The position numbers and the translations under genes are program-made. A DNA stretch of 17,313 bases from JAXFQS01 sp034178815 (lineage in GTDB: Bacteria > Verrucomicrobiota > Kiritimatiellia > RFP12 > DVOR01): assembly GCA_034178815.1 (NCBI GenBank), contig JAXFQS010000087.1:1-17313 (forward strand), written 5' to 3'. Under the pieces are notes generated by a model. The model searched no databases and was not told the origin of the DNA. It worked only from the letters and a program-made list of their open reading frames with translations. This document shows positions 6,401-14,221 of this stretch, in pieces (position 1 is the stretch's first letter; each line of letters starts with the position of its first letter).

Positions 6401-7846
6401 ATGTTTCAGGGCATGCAGTCATTGTTCACCAAGTATTGGGGCGTGAAGCATGCCCTGTTGCTTTTGTTTTGCCTGCTGTTTCTGCCGCTTGATGCTTCGC
6501 CTGTCGGGTTGTGGGTGTTGCTGTCGGGAAGCCTTTTTTTTGCGACTTTGACGCTTCCTCCGATTCGCAGGGGAGAGTCTTTCCCGATGGCTCGGGAGCG
6601 GGTTCGGGCGGCGTTGTTTGCCGATCCTTTTGTCTGGGTTGCTATCGGGCTTTTGGCGTATGCGGGGTTTCAGTGGTACAACAGCGGACTGGTTTTGGCG
6701 TATCAGTTTGACACGAAGAGTTGGGCTTTTGGGAAGTCGCCGTTGGGGTGGGGGCCGTTTGCGGTGAAGCCTGTGGTGGCGTATCGGGCTTTTGTGGGGG
6801 TGTTGGCAACGATTTCGGCGGTCGTGGCGGTTCGGCATGGGATGCCGCCTGGTGGGCGTTATGGTCTGATGGTTGGGGTGTCGGTGCTGACTGGGGGGGC
6901 GGCTTTGTGTTTTGTGGTGCAGTCGGTGTTGGTGTCGTTTATGGGGATTTCGTTGCCTGTTTTACCGCTTGAGGGGGGGGATGCGACGAGTATTGGGGCG
7001 GTGTTTACGCTGGGGGCGCTGATGTCGTGTGCGATGGTGTTTGAGTCGGCGAAGCGAATCAAGCGGCAATGGGGTTTTGTGGGGATGGGGGTGGTGATTC
7101 TCTGTCAGGTGCCGATTGCGGCGACTTTGTCGGTTGCGGTTATCGTACCGGCCGTGCTGGGGGTTGTTGCGGCGGTGGTGATTGGTGTGGGGCGTTTGCG
7201 CGGTGCAGCGGCGAACATACTAAGGTTTCGTCTTCTAGTGGTGTTGCTGGGTGGGGTGATCGGCGCTTGGGTGGCGAACCTGTCGATTTGGTGCTGGTCG
7301 CCTAATCTGATGGCGCTGTTTGCGCGGACGGGGTGGTCGGATGTGATTGGGGCTTGGGGCGAGCAGTGGGTGCAGCGGGCGGAGTTGGCGCTGTCGATTT
7401 GGCAGGATTATCCGTGGTGCGGGGTTGGACCGGGGGGCTATAGCGAGTTTGTCGGATTTTATGCGAAGGCTGCGGACTGGGCGGTGATTGCGCAGACGAA
7501 GCAATTGGTCGAGAATGGGTATTTGCGGCTTTTGGTGGAGCAGGGACTGGTCGGAACGGCTTTGCTGGCGGCGGCGTGGGTGGTTTTGCTTGCGACGGTC
7601 GTGGCCCGTCTGATGTCGCGCTCGTTGGTTTTGAAGCGGGCGACGAAGACGGCAGTGTCGGATCGGCTGGAACTTTCCAATACGCCTGTTGCACTGTGGA
7701 TTGCGGTCGCGACGGGGGCGGTTCAGATGGTCTTTTGCGAGCCGCTGTTGCATCCTGTCAATTTGTTTCTTTGGTGTCTGGCGCTGGCGTTGTCAGCCTA
7801 TACCGTTAAAACGGGTTCGCGTGCTTTGACCGAGAAGCGAGGGTGA
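6401..7846 (+). CDS. O-antigen ligase/Wzy-like polysaccharide polymerase
   Basis: A 481-residue integral membrane protein with about ten to twelve hydrophobic segments (for example HALLLLFCLLFLPL, ATISAVVAVRHG, LSVAVIVPAVLGVVAAVVIG, LVGTALLAAAWVVLLATVV). The long periplasmic loop at about residues 325-385 has the Wzy_C-type signature: SIWQDYPWCGVGPGGYSEF, then LVENGYLRLLVEQGLVG. The family joins undecaprenyl-linked units or transfers finished chains. The His common before the N-x-Y-L motif is Glu here, a variant I believe occurs in polymerases, so I favour Wzy over ligase. Start at ATG 6401 has only a weak ribosome site; ATG 6413 is possible. The coding strand is unusually G- and T-rich (30 G, 10 C at 6841-6900), unlike the preceding operon genes. 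Confidence 0.85.
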   Translation: MFQGMQSLFTKYWGVKHALLLLFCLLFLPLDASPVGLWVLLSGSLFFATLTLPPIRRGESFPMARERVRAALFADPFVWVAIGLLAYAGFQWYNSGLVLAYQFDTKSWAFGKSPLGWGPFAVKPVVAYRAFVGVLATISAVVAVRHGMPPGGRYGLMVGVSVLTGGAALCFVVQSVLVSFMGISLPVLPLEGGDATSIGAVFTLGALMSCAMVFESAKRIKRQWGFVGMGVVILCQVPIAATLSVAVIVPAVLGVVAAVVIGVGRLRGAAANILRFRLLVVLLGGVIGAWVANLSIWCWSPNLMALFARTGWSDVIGAWGEQWVQRAELALSIWQDYPWCGVGPGGYSEFVGFYAKAADWAVIAQTKQLVENGYLRLLVEQGLVGTALLAAAWVVLLATVVARLMSRSLVLKRATKTAVSDRLELSNTPVALWIAVATGAVQMVFCEPLLHPVNLFLWCLALALSAYTVKTGSRALTEKRG

Positions 7847-7896
7847 ATGTTGCTTCTTTCCCGAGCCCGTCCCGCCGCCCCTGAAAGAACTTGTCT

Positions 7897-10437
7897 ATGA
7901 GCGAAGAGAAACCGAGCGAGCCGTCCGCCCCCCTCCCTGAGCAGGAGGATCCCAGGAGCACATCCCGTCGCGGGGTCTACTACCATCGAAAGGTGCCTTA
8001 CTATGCCTCCGCTCCCTACGCAGCGTCGGGGGGCTCTCCTGCCTACTATGGGGGCTCACCCTATGGTACCTCTTCCGGCTACTATGCCAATCCCTATTAC
8101 GGGAAGGCTTACGGCGGAGGCGAGGGCGGAGAGGATGACGGTTCGATGTTCGGCACCTTCTCGCCGGCCCGGTTGTGGCGCGTCTGCATCTCCTCGTGGG
8201 TGACGATTCTCGTCTTTATGGTCATTGGCGTCATCGCCTCGACAATCGTCTTCAAACTCATGCCGGTTATCTACGAATCGGTCTGCAAAATCGAAATGAG
8301 CATCCGTGCCCCGCGAATCGTCAAGGGTAGCGGAGCTTTTGTCGACGACAACAATGTTGGCGGTTCGAGTATGGAGGAGGTCTTCAACACCCGCCTAGCA
8401 CGCCTCTCCAGCCGCGAACTCTTCGAGAATGTGATCCGCCGCTATCGCTCAGACAACCCATCCTCGATGATTGACAACGAGCAGCTCATCTCCACCCTTG
8501 CCGCCGCGAAGATGGAACTCGTCCGCCGATCCCGCCTCATCACCATCACCGTTCGCTCCACCGACGCCCAACTCGCCACAGACCTTGCCAACGCCTACGC
8601 CCAGTCCGCTGAAACCTTCTCCTACGACCAGAACAAAGCCGACTCTGAGTCCGCCGTCGCCTGGCTTAAAACCCAGGCCGAAGCACTCGAACGCTCCATC
8701 TCCGAACAAGACGCTGTCCTGCTCGACTTTCGCAAAAAGAACGCCGTCGATGTCCTCCAGTCCAAGTGCGAAGTCTCACGCTCCGCCATCGCCGCTGTCG
8801 ACGCCGAAATCCGCCGCCTGCAATCCCAAGAGGCCCTTGCAAACGAACTCCTTAAGACCCTCGACGCCATCCAAACTTCCCCCGAGAAGTTCTCCTCCCT
8901 GCCCGATTCCATCCCCCGTTCGGCCGAAATCTCAACCGTCTTCGCCAATATGCAACAGGCGGAAACCGCCCTCAAGACACTCTTGACTCGCTTGACCACC
9001 AACCACCCCGATGTCAAAGTCAAAGAGAAAGAACTAGAGGTCTACAAAGAACAGTTTGCGGATGCCGTTAACCGCGCCCGCGAGACCGCCGCGGCCAACC
9101 TCGCCCTCGTCAGGAATCAGATTTCGCCCCTCGAAGACCGGCAGAAAGACCTGATGGACGAACTCACCCGAAACGAGCAATCACTCGTGACCGCCCAGAT
9201 GGGCATACAGCAGATGGAACGCTCCCGGACCGTAGCCGTCGAGCAGCACAGCGCCTTGCTCCAGCGCATCGCCGAAGCCCAGCTCGCCATCGACGAAAAC
9301 ACAACCACCATCCGCCTCGTCGAGAAGGCCCTTGTTCCCAACAAGCCCGTCTCGCCCAATCCCTTCATCGTATTTCCCGCCGGGCCCATACTCGGCTTCG
9401 TCATCGGCATCCTCTTTGTCATGGCGCTCGACCATTTGGAGGACAAGATCATCGGCACGCCCGACATCGAGAACCGTTTGCGCCTTAAAGTCCTCGGCGT
9501 CCTGCCCCACATTCGCCGCAAAACGCGCGAACAGATGGCCCTTATCTCGCACGAGGACAAGTTCTCCCTTTATGCGGAAGGCATCTCAAGTCTGCGCAAC
9601 CTGCTCGACTCGCCTCGCTATGTTGATGTCTCGCATGTCTTGCTTTGCATGTCCACCCAACCAGGCGAGGGCAAGACCGTCACGGCGACAAACCTCGCTC
9701 TCGTCTGTGCCAATTCCGGGCAGAAGACGCTACTAGTCGATTTCGACCTTCGCCGCCCTCGTCTGGCGCACATTTTCAAGAAGAGTTCGCGCGACTATAA
9801 GAGCCTCTCCCATGTCTTGGTGCAGAATGATGCGACTCTCTTTGATAGTCTTCCCACGAATGTCGGGATACCAGACTTGGATGTCATTCTGACGAAAGCG
9901 TCCTCCGAGATTTCGCCTGCTTCGCTGATGGGGACGGGCATTATCACCGAGTTCTTCACCTGGGCTCGGGAGCACTACGATCGGGTCATTATCGACTCCC
10001 CGCCCTTTGGTGTCGTTTCGGATGTGATGGTGCTTGGAAACTTGGCGGATGCAGTCATTATGATGTGCTGTCCAGACCGTACGCGCTACCGCCCAATCAA
10101 GTTTGCTGTGCGTTCGCTCACTGAGGCTGGTGCTCGCATTCTCGGGGCTGTGGTCAACGATGTCGATTTCGGACGGGGGACTACCTTCAGCCAGTACGAT
10201 GACCACTATCGCTACTCTTACCGCTACTCGACCCGCTACGGCGCCTACGGCTATTCCAAGAAGGCTATTATTGCCCAGGAGGAGGCCGAGAAGCGCGCCG
10301 ATCAGAAGTTGGACGGGGCCCAGAATGCGGGCGCGAAGGGGATGTCATCGGAGGATGACGAGGATGCGCCGCATACGCACCGTTCCAGCCGAAGCGATGC
10401 TGTCGATCCCTCGATGTATTCAGAAGACGACGAGTAA
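7897..10437 (+). CDS. wzc: Polysaccharide co-polymerase/tyrosine autokinase (Wzz domain plus BY-kinase)
   Basis: An inner-membrane kinase controlling chain length and export. ATG 7897 is preferred over TTG 7891; the ribosome site is weak. Residues about 28-72 form an unusual cytoplasmic tail with 13 tyrosines among Gly, Ser and Pro. The first membrane helix is about 100-121 (TILVFMVIGVIASTIVF), followed by a Wzz/GNVR periplasmic region with coiled coils, then the proline-bearing second helix about 488-510 (PFIVFPAGPILGFVIG). The kinase has Walker A STQPGEGKT (about 586), Walker A' LLVDFDLRRPR (about 612) and Walker B VIIDSPP (about 696). A C-terminal cluster near 766-786 has 8 tyrosines in 20 residues (YDDHYRYSYRYSTRYGAYGY), the expected autophosphorylation site, followed by an acidic tail. 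Kinase and Wzz are in one chain, as in proteobacterial Wzc. No dedicated Wzb-type phosphatase lies in the window. Confidence 0.93.
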   Translation: MSEEKPSEPSAPLPEQEDPRSTSRRGVYYHRKVPYYASAPYAASGGSPAYYGGSPYGTSSGYYANPYYGKAYGGGEGGEDDGSMFGTFSPARLWRVCISSWVTILVFMVIGVIASTIVFKLMPVIYESVCKIEMSIRAPRIVKGSGAFVDDNNVGGSSMEEVFNTRLARLSSRELFENVIRRYRSDNPSSMIDNEQLISTLAAAKMELVRRSRLITITVRSTDAQLATDLANAYAQSAETFSYDQNKADSESAVAWLKTQAEALERSISEQDAVLLDFRKKNAVDVLQSKCEVSRSAIAAVDAEIRRLQSQEALANELLKTLDAIQTSPEKFSSLPDSIPRSAEISTVFANMQQAETALKTLLTRLTTNHPDVKVKEKELEVYKEQFADAVNRARETAAANLALVRNQISPLEDRQKDLMDELTRNEQSLVTAQMGIQQMERSRTVAVEQHSALLQRIAEAQLAIDENTTTIRLVEKALVPNKPVSPNPFIVFPAGPILGFVIGILFVMALDHLEDKIIGTPDIENRLRLKVLGVLPHIRRKTREQMALISHEDKFSLYAEGISSLRNLLDSPRYVDVSHVLLCMSTQPGEGKTVTATNLALVCANSGQKTLLVDFDLRRPRLAHIFKKSSRDYKSLSHVLVQNDATLFDSLPTNVGIPDLDVILTKASSEISPASLMGTGIITEFFTWAREHYDRVIIDSPPFGVVSDVMVLGNLADAVIMMCCPDRTRYRPIKFAVRSLTEAGARILGAVVNDVDFGRGTTFSQYDDHYRYSYRYSTRYGAYGYSKKAIIAQEEAEKRADQKLDGAQNAGAKGMSSEDDEDAPHTHRSSRSDAVDPSMYSEDDE

Positions 10438-10446
10438 TTCCTGCCT

Positions 10447-11499
10447 ATGAAGCGCATCTTGGTCACAGGGGGCGCTGGGTTCATTGGTTCTGCGCTGGTG
10501 CGGCATCTGGTTGCCGGCGGGGCGTGTTCGGTATTGAATTGTGACAGCCTCGCCTATGCCGGGCGCTTGGAGAATCTCGAATCAATTGCGGGGGCTGAGA
10601 ATTACCGTTTTGCGCGCTTGGACATTCGCGACCGCGAGGGGCTTCGGGAGGCTTTTGCGGGGTTCCATCCCGATGCGGTTGTACACTTAGCGGCGCAAAC
10701 TCATGTCGACCGTTCCATCGACTCTCCGCTGGATTTCGTCTATACCAATCTTGCCGGAACGGCGACTTTGCTGGAGTCGGTTCGCGACTATTGGGGAAAA
10801 TTGCCGCCTAGCGAGGCGGAGGGCTTTCGCTACTTGCAGGTCTCTACGGACGAGGTGTTCGGAACGCTGGGGGAGACGGGCAGTTTTGCGGAGGATTCGC
10901 CCTATGCGCCGCGCTCACCCTATGCCGCTTCGAAGGCCGGGGCCGACCATTTGGCGAGGGCGTGGGGGACGACCTATGGGTTGCCGGTGCTGGTGAGTTA
11001 CTGTTGCAATAACTACGGCCCGTTTCAGTTCCCCGAAAAGTTGATTCCGTCGATGGCGGTGCGCCTTTTGTCGGATGCCGGGGCGCTTCCCATCTACGGA
11101 TCCGGTAGGCAGGTTCGCGAGTGGATCCATGTCGACGACCACATCCGCGCCCTGCTGGCAATTCTCGAGTTTGGCACTCCCGGCGAGACCTACGCGGTTG
11201 GTTCCGGCGAGGAGCGGACAAACCTCGAACTGGTTGAATCGGTTTGCGCCATTCTCGATGAACTGTGCCCGTCCGCCAAGGGGCGCTATGCCGAGCGAAT
11301 TGTCCATGTGGAAGACCGCCCCGGGCACGATTGCCGCTACGCCTTGCGGACAGAGAAACTAAGGACGGCAACCCATTGGTATCCGAGAATTCCCCTCAAA
11401 GATGGGTTGCGCCAGACCCTGTTGTGGTATATCAATCACCCCCATTGGTGGCAACCTTTGGTCGCCGAGGCGTGTGCGCGCAGGGGGCGCGGATTGTGA
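10447..11499 (+). CDS. rmlB: dTDP-glucose 4,6-dehydratase
   Basis: An extended SDR enzyme that converts dTDP-glucose to dTDP-4-keto-6-deoxyglucose, the precursor of rhamnose and other deoxysugars. The NAD-binding loop is VTGGAGFIGS (residues 6-15). The catalytic T134-D135-E136 sits in STDEVFG, and Y159-x-x-x-K163 in SPYAASKAGAD; together these are the RmlB signature. Further family motifs are HLAAQTHVDRSID, NNYGPFQFPEKLIPSM and GSGRQVREWIHVDDH. At 350 residues it has the usual length. ATG is nine bases after the kinase gene, and the stop overlaps the next start. rmlA, rmlC and rmlD are not in the window, so the end sugar cannot be told from here. Confidence 0.95.
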   Translation: MKRILVTGGAGFIGSALVRHLVAGGACSVLNCDSLAYAGRLENLESIAGAENYRFARLDIRDREGLREAFAGFHPDAVVHLAAQTHVDRSIDSPLDFVYTNLAGTATLLESVRDYWGKLPPSEAEGFRYLQVSTDEVFGTLGETGSFAEDSPYAPRSPYAASKAGADHLARAWGTTYGLPVLVSYCCNNYGPFQFPEKLIPSMAVRLLSDAGALPIYGSGRQVREWIHVDDHIRALLAILEFGTPGETYAVGSGEERTNLELVESVCAILDELCPSAKGRYAERIVHVEDRPGHDCRYALRTEKLRTATHWYPRIPLKDGLRQTLLWYINHPHWWQPLVAEACARRGRGL

Positions 11500-12425
11500 A
11501 AATCGCCCTCTCGACCAACTGGCTCTCGGAGCGCGTATCATCCGGTGACGCCATCGCCGAGCAAGCCCTGCAACTGGGTTTCGACGGCTTGGAACTGGGC
11601 TACTTGCTGACCCCCAGACAGTTCGCCCAAATCCTGAAAGTCCAGCCCGCGCTCCAACTCGAAATCGGCAGCGTTCACGCCTTCTGTCCCGTCCCCGAAG
11701 CCGCACCCTACGGCTATCCCGAACTCTACTCCCCCGCCTCCCCCGAAGAAGACGAACGCGCCCTGGCCTGCCACCAACTGCTCCAAACCCTGGAGACCGC
11801 CCGCCAGTGCGGCGCCACACGAGTCATCTGCCACGCCGGACGCGTCGAACTCAAACGCTGGGGTTTCCTGCGCTGCCGATCCCGCCTCAAACGCCTCGCC
11901 GCCATGGGCAGCATTGACACCCCCGCCTACACGAAACGCCTAGCTCTCGAAAGGCAGATTCGGGCTCGCTGCGCACCCGCCTGGATGGACGCCCTGTGCC
12001 GCTCCCTCGACCACCTTCTCCCCCGATTCGAGACCGCCCGCGTTGCCCTTTGCCTAGAGAACTTGCCCTCATTCGAGGCCTTCCCCGATGGCGCGGAGTT
12101 CGCCGAACTCAAACGCCGCTTCCCGACCCCCGCCTTGCTCCACTGGCACGACCTTGGGCACGGAGAAATCCGAGCCCGGCACGGTTGGGAACCCTCCGCC
12201 GAACTGCTTGAAAAACTCCTTCCCCATACCGGCGGCATCCACATACACGATGTCTTGGGGCGGGACTGCGACCACCTCGCTCCCGGAAAAGGCCAAACCG
12301 ACTTTCGCGACTACGCCTTCCTAGGAAAAAACGACGCCCTAGCCAAAGTATTCGAGCCCGCCCCTGATGTCCCCGAAGACGATTTACGGGCAGGACTGGC
12401 CCTGATTCACCGGTTGTGGAAGTGA
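11496..12425 (+). CDS. TIM-barrel sugar phosphate isomerase/epimerase-like protein (xylose isomerase-like superfamily)
   Basis: A 309-residue protein starting at GTG 11496, where GTGA overlaps the rmlB stop; an AGGGGG ribosome site lies about ten bases upstream. Earlier in-frame starts would run deep into rmlB. It begins on a barrel strand (KIALSTNWLSE) and has the expected metal-ligand positions at strand ends: E33 in FDGLELGY, H61 in IGSVHAFCP, H113 in VICHAGRVEL, E188 in LCLENLPS, H218-D219 in HWHDLGHGE, and H249/H251 in GGIHIHDVLG, followed by CDHLAPGKGQTDF. Those residues fit the divalent-metal site of AP-endonuclease-2/xylose-isomerase folds. The substrate is unknown. Location between rmlB and a phosphohexomutase gene suggests a sugar or sugar-phosphate epimerisation for the polymer, but this family is broad and the link is contextual. 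Confidence 0.88.
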   Translation: MKIALSTNWLSERVSSGDAIAEQALQLGFDGLELGYLLTPRQFAQILKVQPALQLEIGSVHAFCPVPEAAPYGYPELYSPASPEEDERALACHQLLQTLETARQCGATRVICHAGRVELKRWGFLRCRSRLKRLAAMGSIDTPAYTKRLALERQIRARCAPAWMDALCRSLDHLLPRFETARVALCLENLPSFEAFPDGAEFAELKRRFPTPALLHWHDLGHGEIRARHGWEPSAELLEKLLPHTGGIHIHDVLGRDCDHLAPGKGQTDFRDYAFLGKNDALAKVFEPAPDVPEDDLRAGLALIHRLWK

Positions 12426-12427
12426 CT

Positions 12428-12832
12428 ATGGACGAACGCAAAAACCTCTCATACGAACTCGAGCGCGAGAAACTCGACTTGGAACGCGAACGCCTCGATC
12501 TCGAACGCGAACGCCTCAGTTCCCTGAAAAAGCGGGTCCGCAGCGAAGCCGAATCACCCCCCCCCGAACATCGCACGCCTGGCGTTCCCCTGCTGGTCGT
12601 CCTCGGAGGCCTCGCGCTGGCTTTCCTGAGTGGCGCCTATATAGGCTCCTATATCGAAACCTCGCGCACCGACCGCTCCCGCCAATTGCGCCGCGAAGCC
12701 CTCCTCAGAACCCTCTCCGCAGGCAACTCGTTGACCAATTCCCCCTTCGCTGCTTTGCCCGCCGGAGAGTGGAGCGTAGAGCGTCGCGAGCCTTCCGATC
12801 GCCCAGGAACCGTCTTCCTTATTATGGAGTAG
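12428..12832 (+). CDS. Small membrane protein with N-terminal charged coiled coil
   Basis: A 134-residue protein of no family I recognise. ATG 12428 follows the previous stop by two bases, with GGAAG (12418-12422) as ribosome site; GTG 12422 is an alternative. Residues 10-32 hold three near-copies of a seven-residue unit (EREKLDL, ERERLDL, ERERLSS) that should form a highly charged helix or coiled coil. A Pro-rich hinge (SPPPEHRTPG) leads to a single membrane helix at about 53-76 with small-residue spacing (SGAYIGSY). The remainder (about 77-134) is basic and then polar, ending GTVFLIME. With Arg/Lys before and after the helix the topology is unclear. Position among export genes suggests an assembly or scaffold role, by context only. 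Confidence 0.75.
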   Translation: MDERKNLSYELEREKLDLERERLDLERERLSSLKKRVRSEAESPPPEHRTPGVPLLVVLGGLALAFLSGAYIGSYIETSRTDRSRQLRREALLRTLSAGNSLTNSPFAALPAGEWSVERREPSDRPGTVFLIME

Positions 12833-12847
12833 AGAGGAGCAACCTTG

Positions 12848-14221
12848 ATGAGCGGCATTTTCAAGGCTTACGATATTCGCGGGCCATTCGGCGGAAAGGA
12901 GTGGAATAGTGATACGGCTTACGCGATTGGCCGTCATTTGCCGGATGTCCTCCAAACCAAGCGCTTCGTTCTGGGTAGAGATTGCCGCGCAAGTTCCGAA
13001 TCGATTCGCGACGCGCTGGTGCAGGGGTTGCTGGCCTCCGGAGCCGTTGTCGACGACCTTGGGCTCGCCACCACGCCAATGGTTTACTATCACACCTTCA
13101 CGGGGGACTATGGTGCTTCTGTCCAGATTACGGCCTCGCACAATCCTCCCGGTGACAATGGTTTGAAGATTTCCCGTGCCCTTGCGGTGCCCGTGGGTTA
13201 TGACTCGGGGTTGGCGGAATTGGAGGCTCGTGTCGCCAGTCATCGGCTCCCTGCGGAATGCGCGGGTGGAGCGCTTCGGCGCATTGATGGGCTGGCTCCT
13301 TTCGTGAATTGGCTCAAGGGGCGGAGACGCGACTTCGGGGGGCTTCGCTTTGCTGTCGACTGCTCTGATGGTATGGCTTCCATTCTCGCGAGGGAACTCT
13401 TCGGCGATCGCGCTATCTTGCTGGGAGACCGCCCTGACGGTGCCTTTCCCCATCACCCGCCCAATCCTCTTGTGCGGGCGAATTGCAAGGCTTTGGGCGA
13501 CTGTGTCAGAAGCAATGGATTGGATCTGGGGCTGGTTTTCGATGGCGATGCCGATCGCGTAGTCGCGGTTGATGAGAAAGGCGATTTTGTCCAGCCCGAC
13601 TACCTGATTCCCTTTCTGGCGGATGCGCTCCCGGAGGCGAAAAAGGGTGATACCGTGCTCTGCGATATTCGGACTTCGCGGGCTGCCACGGAACGCCTTG
13701 AGGAGCACGGGTTCGTGCCTTCTCTGTGGAAGGTCGGGCACGCCTATGCCAAGCGCCGTCTGAGGGAACTCGACGCCCCGTTGGGCGGCGAGTTGGCGGG
13801 GCATTACTACTTCAAATCCTTTGGCTTTTGCGACTCAGGCGAACTGGCAGCCTTGACCATTCTTGAGTCGGCCCGGCGGGCAAAGGAGAGCGGCTTGACC
13901 TTCAGTCAGTGGCTTGAACCGGTACGCGGACGCTACGCCACAAGCGGGGAGCGCAATTTGGCGATTGCTAATAAGCAATCCGCTCAAGTCGTTGCCGAGA
14001 CCGCCTTGGTAAGGATGCTAGGAATCCCCTCAAGTCGTTTGTACTTTGATGGTGTGCGGCTAGATTGGCCCGATGGCTGGGTAAGTGTACGACCGTCGAA
14101 TACGGAGCCTTGGCTGAGGGTGATTCTGGAGGCAAAGGATGAGTCCCTTCTGCAGCAGATGCAAGCCTGCGTCGATTCCGCCCTGGAAGACTATTTGGAG
14201 CCCCATGAACCCAAGGCGTGA
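12848..14221 (+). CDS. Phosphomannomutase/phosphoglucomutase (alpha-D-phosphohexomutase family)
   Basis: Interconverts hexose-6-phosphate and hexose-1-phosphate, feeding GDP-mannose or dTDP/UDP-glucose synthesis. ATG 12848 has GGAG about nine bases upstream; a TTG at 12845 is adjacent. All four family loops are present in order: the phosphoserine loop TASHNPPGDNGLK (Ser97), the magnesium loop FDGDADR (about residue 231), the sugar-specificity loop GGELAGHYYF (about 314) and the phosphate loop RPSNTEPWLRV (about 414). The 457-residue length is normal. GELAG departs from the commoner GEMSG, so mannose or glucose preference cannot be read from sequence. It follows the small membrane protein by 15 bases and its end overlaps rsmB by 17 bases. 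Confidence 0.93.
   Translation: MSGIFKAYDIRGPFGGKEWNSDTAYAIGRHLPDVLQTKRFVLGRDCRASSESIRDALVQGLLASGAVVDDLGLATTPMVYYHTFTGDYGASVQITASHNPPGDNGLKISRALAVPVGYDSGLAELEARVASHRLPAECAGGALRRIDGLAPFVNWLKGRRRDFGGLRFAVDCSDGMASILARELFGDRAILLGDRPDGAFPHHPPNPLVRANCKALGDCVRSNGLDLGLVFDGDADRVVAVDEKGDFVQPDYLIPFLADALPEAKKGDTVLCDIRTSRAATERLEEHGFVPSLWKVGHAYAKRRLRELDAPLGGELAGHYYFKSFGFCDSGELAALTILESARRAKESGLTFSQWLEPVRGRYATSGERNLAIANKQSAQVVAETALVRMLGIPSSRLYFDGVRLDWPDGWVSVRPSNTEPWLRVILEAKDESLLQQMQACVDSALEDYLEPHEPKA

Noticed and set aside
11265..11495. N-terminal extension of the isomerase gene into rmlB
   Set aside because: The extension would overlap rmlB by over 230 bases, and the barrel's first strand begins right at the GTG at 11496, which has a ribosome site.
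12554..13804. Minus-strand frame of 416 codons opposite the mutase gene
   Set aside because: The plus strand encodes a full phosphohexomutase with all four loops, and the minus frame has no recognisable domain. Long antisense frames are common at this GC content.
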